From: Acidobacteriota bacterium
GTDB taxonomy: Bacteria; Acidobacteriota; Blastocatellia; Pyrinomonadales; Pyrinomonadaceae
DNA: 13,992 nucleotides
Assembly: GCA_963169175.1 (NCBI GenBank)
Contig: CAUJFK010000220.1
Coordinates: 1 to 13,992 of the forward strand
Direction of reading: 5' to 3'
Below the pieces are notes generated by a model that was not told where the DNA came from, made no database searches, and saw only the letters and a program-made list of their open reading frames with translations. Position numbers and translations under genes: made by a program. Shown in pieces: positions 12,997-13,992 of the stretch. Numbering within the stretch: position 1 is the first letter of the stretch; every line of letters begins with the position of its first letter.

Positions 12997-13992
12997 TTAA
13001 AACGAGATGATCTGAGTCTGCGCCGGGAGTGGTGAGACGTCGCCAGCCGAAGCCGTAATTACAATATTGTGGCTTTCCGGTACATCGCGAAACAGCTCTT
13101 CCAGATTTGGTGCGGGAGATCGCTGTTCTGCACGTTGTACATCGGGATCGATGAGCGCAAGCCGGCGCAACAGATCGTGGAGATGGCGGCTTCCCGTTCC
13201 GAACTCTCCTGTCTCAGCCGGAGTGATCAATCGGACCTCAGCGTCGGTTGTCAGCAAATGAGCCGCAACGGCAGCAGTTCGGTCAACAGCCTGTTCAAAA
13301 CTCTCTGAGGCGTTAATATCTTTGCCGGCATTTTCCGCTTCGATCTTCTGGCGAAGGGTCATGTTGCTGTCCGTGGCCTCGATCCGTGTGTCGAAGTAGA
13401 TCGTCACCTTTCGCTCGTCTTCGGCGGCAAATTCGCGTACCATCAGCGATCGTGAGCGTGCCGTGGCCTTCCAGTCAATACGCCGAAGGTCGTCATTCGG
13501 CTGATACTCCCGCATCGAAAGCAGGTCCTGGCCAGAGCCGCGTTTGCTGGTGGCGGCCTTACCGGTATCAATCGACGCGGCCGCGGCATCGAAGGTCACA
13601 TCGTCGATCCGCGGGAATACGATGAGCTCGGTCTCACGTGCCGCCAATCGCTTTCGATGGCGAAAGAAGCCGAAAGGAAAACGGGTCGAAAGTTCAAAGT
13701 CTTTGATGAGAAATCGCCCGCGTCGGGTAAAAATATGCGTGTCCTTGTTCTCGACCGATCCGTGTCGGGGTATGTGGACGAAGTAGCTTAGCGTCCTTCG
13801 CATGATCGGCGGGCGGGCCAGCCTCGCCGCCAGGCGGTCCGGCAGGATGCGTTTCAGATCGTCCAGGATCGAAGATCGTTCGTGTTCGCGGCCCCGCACC
13901 TCGGCGACGACCGAATAGCTTGGGAAGAAGCGTTTTCGGTTCTCGATGGTGACAAGGATCGGCGTCTCTTCTCCGGCAAAGATGATCTCGGG
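12997..13992 (-). CDS. DUF58 / VWA-like protein, N-terminus beyond right edge
   Basis: The frame is open from the stop at 12997 to the window edge, 331 codons, so the true start lies outside; the GTG at 13899 is internal. The first visible residues (FAGEETPILVTIENRKRFF) are the beta-sandwich segment that normally follows two N-terminal membrane helices. The DUF58 signature is clear: SMREYQPNDDLRRIDWKATA, then RSLMVREFAAEDE. After it comes the VWA-like strand KVTIYFDTRIEA, whose metal-site residues are incomplete, as is usual in DUF58. The C-terminal part has AVAAHLLTTDAEVRLITP and ends in ISF. DUF58 proteins generally sit beside MoxR AAA+ ATPases and VWA membrane proteins, thought to act as chaperones for envelope or metal-enzyme maturation. 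The neighbours that would confirm this are beyond 13992. Confidence 0.93.
   Translation of the reverse strand, partial: PEIIFAGEETPILVTIENRKRFFPSYSVVAEVRGREHERSSILDDLKRILPDRLAARLARPPIMRRTLSYFVHIPRHGSVENKDTHIFTRRGRFLIKDFELSTRFPFGFFRHRKRLAARETELIVFPRIDDVTFDAAAASIDTGKAATSKRGSGQDLLSMREYQPNDDLRRIDWKATARSRSLMVREFAAEDERKVTIYFDTRIEATDSNMTLRQKIEAENAGKDINASESFEQAVDRTAAVAAHLLTTDAEVRLITPAETGEFGTGSRHLHDLLRRLALIDPDVQRAEQRSPAPNLEELFRDVPESHNIVITASAGDVSPLPAQTQIISF

Overview
The window looks like chromosomal DNA of an Acidobacteriota member, probably of the Blastocatellia/Pyrinomonadaceae type. The best clue is a tandem pair of secreted VWFA-related proteins of the family typical of this phylum. Moderate GC, long convergent and divergent gene pairs, and a Gram-negative envelope gene set (outer-membrane barrel, ArnT-like transferase, peptidoglycan glycosyltransferase) fit this. 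No tRNA, rRNA, transposase, phage gene or CRISPR array was seen. The taxonomic call is inference from gene content.

Left edge (1-1975, minus strand): three closely packed genes run leftward. They encode a stand-alone response-regulator receiver, a YaiO-like outer-membrane beta-barrel, and a membrane-anchored HEAT-like repeat protein cut by the window edge. This looks like the start of an exopolysaccharide synthesis/export operon whose glycosyltransferase should lie just outside. It is the least ordinary gene set in the window.

Middle (1976-7719): a gene-poor spacer with an imperfect inverted repeat is followed by tsaC/sua5 (tRNA t6A synthesis). tsaC converges on a GT39/ArnT-like lipid-linked sugar transferase, which is divergent from a Gfo/Idh/MocA sugar-nucleotide-type dehydrogenase; those two could act together on lipid A or another surface glycan. 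Next come a small conserved-looking protein of unknown function, with a clear sigma70-type promoter and its own terminator, and a cytoplasmic serine hydrolase of the beta-lactamase family.

Right part (7720-13992): two paralogous secreted VWA proteins are separated by a perfect 13-bp terminator hairpin, and each has its own candidate promoter signal. The second shares a CTAG stop overlap with the convergent glgC (ADP-glucose synthesis for glycogen). A 325-base non-coding stretch precedes mtgA (peptidoglycan glycosyltransferase). A DUF58 protein, cut by the right edge, probably belongs to a MoxR/DUF58/VWA locus.

Most of the window is ordinary chromosome. The points worth following are the receiver/YaiO/HEAT module, the paired VWA proteins with contrasting low-complexity inserts at the same position, the unknown small gene, and degenerate CACGAA-rich repeats in several spacers.
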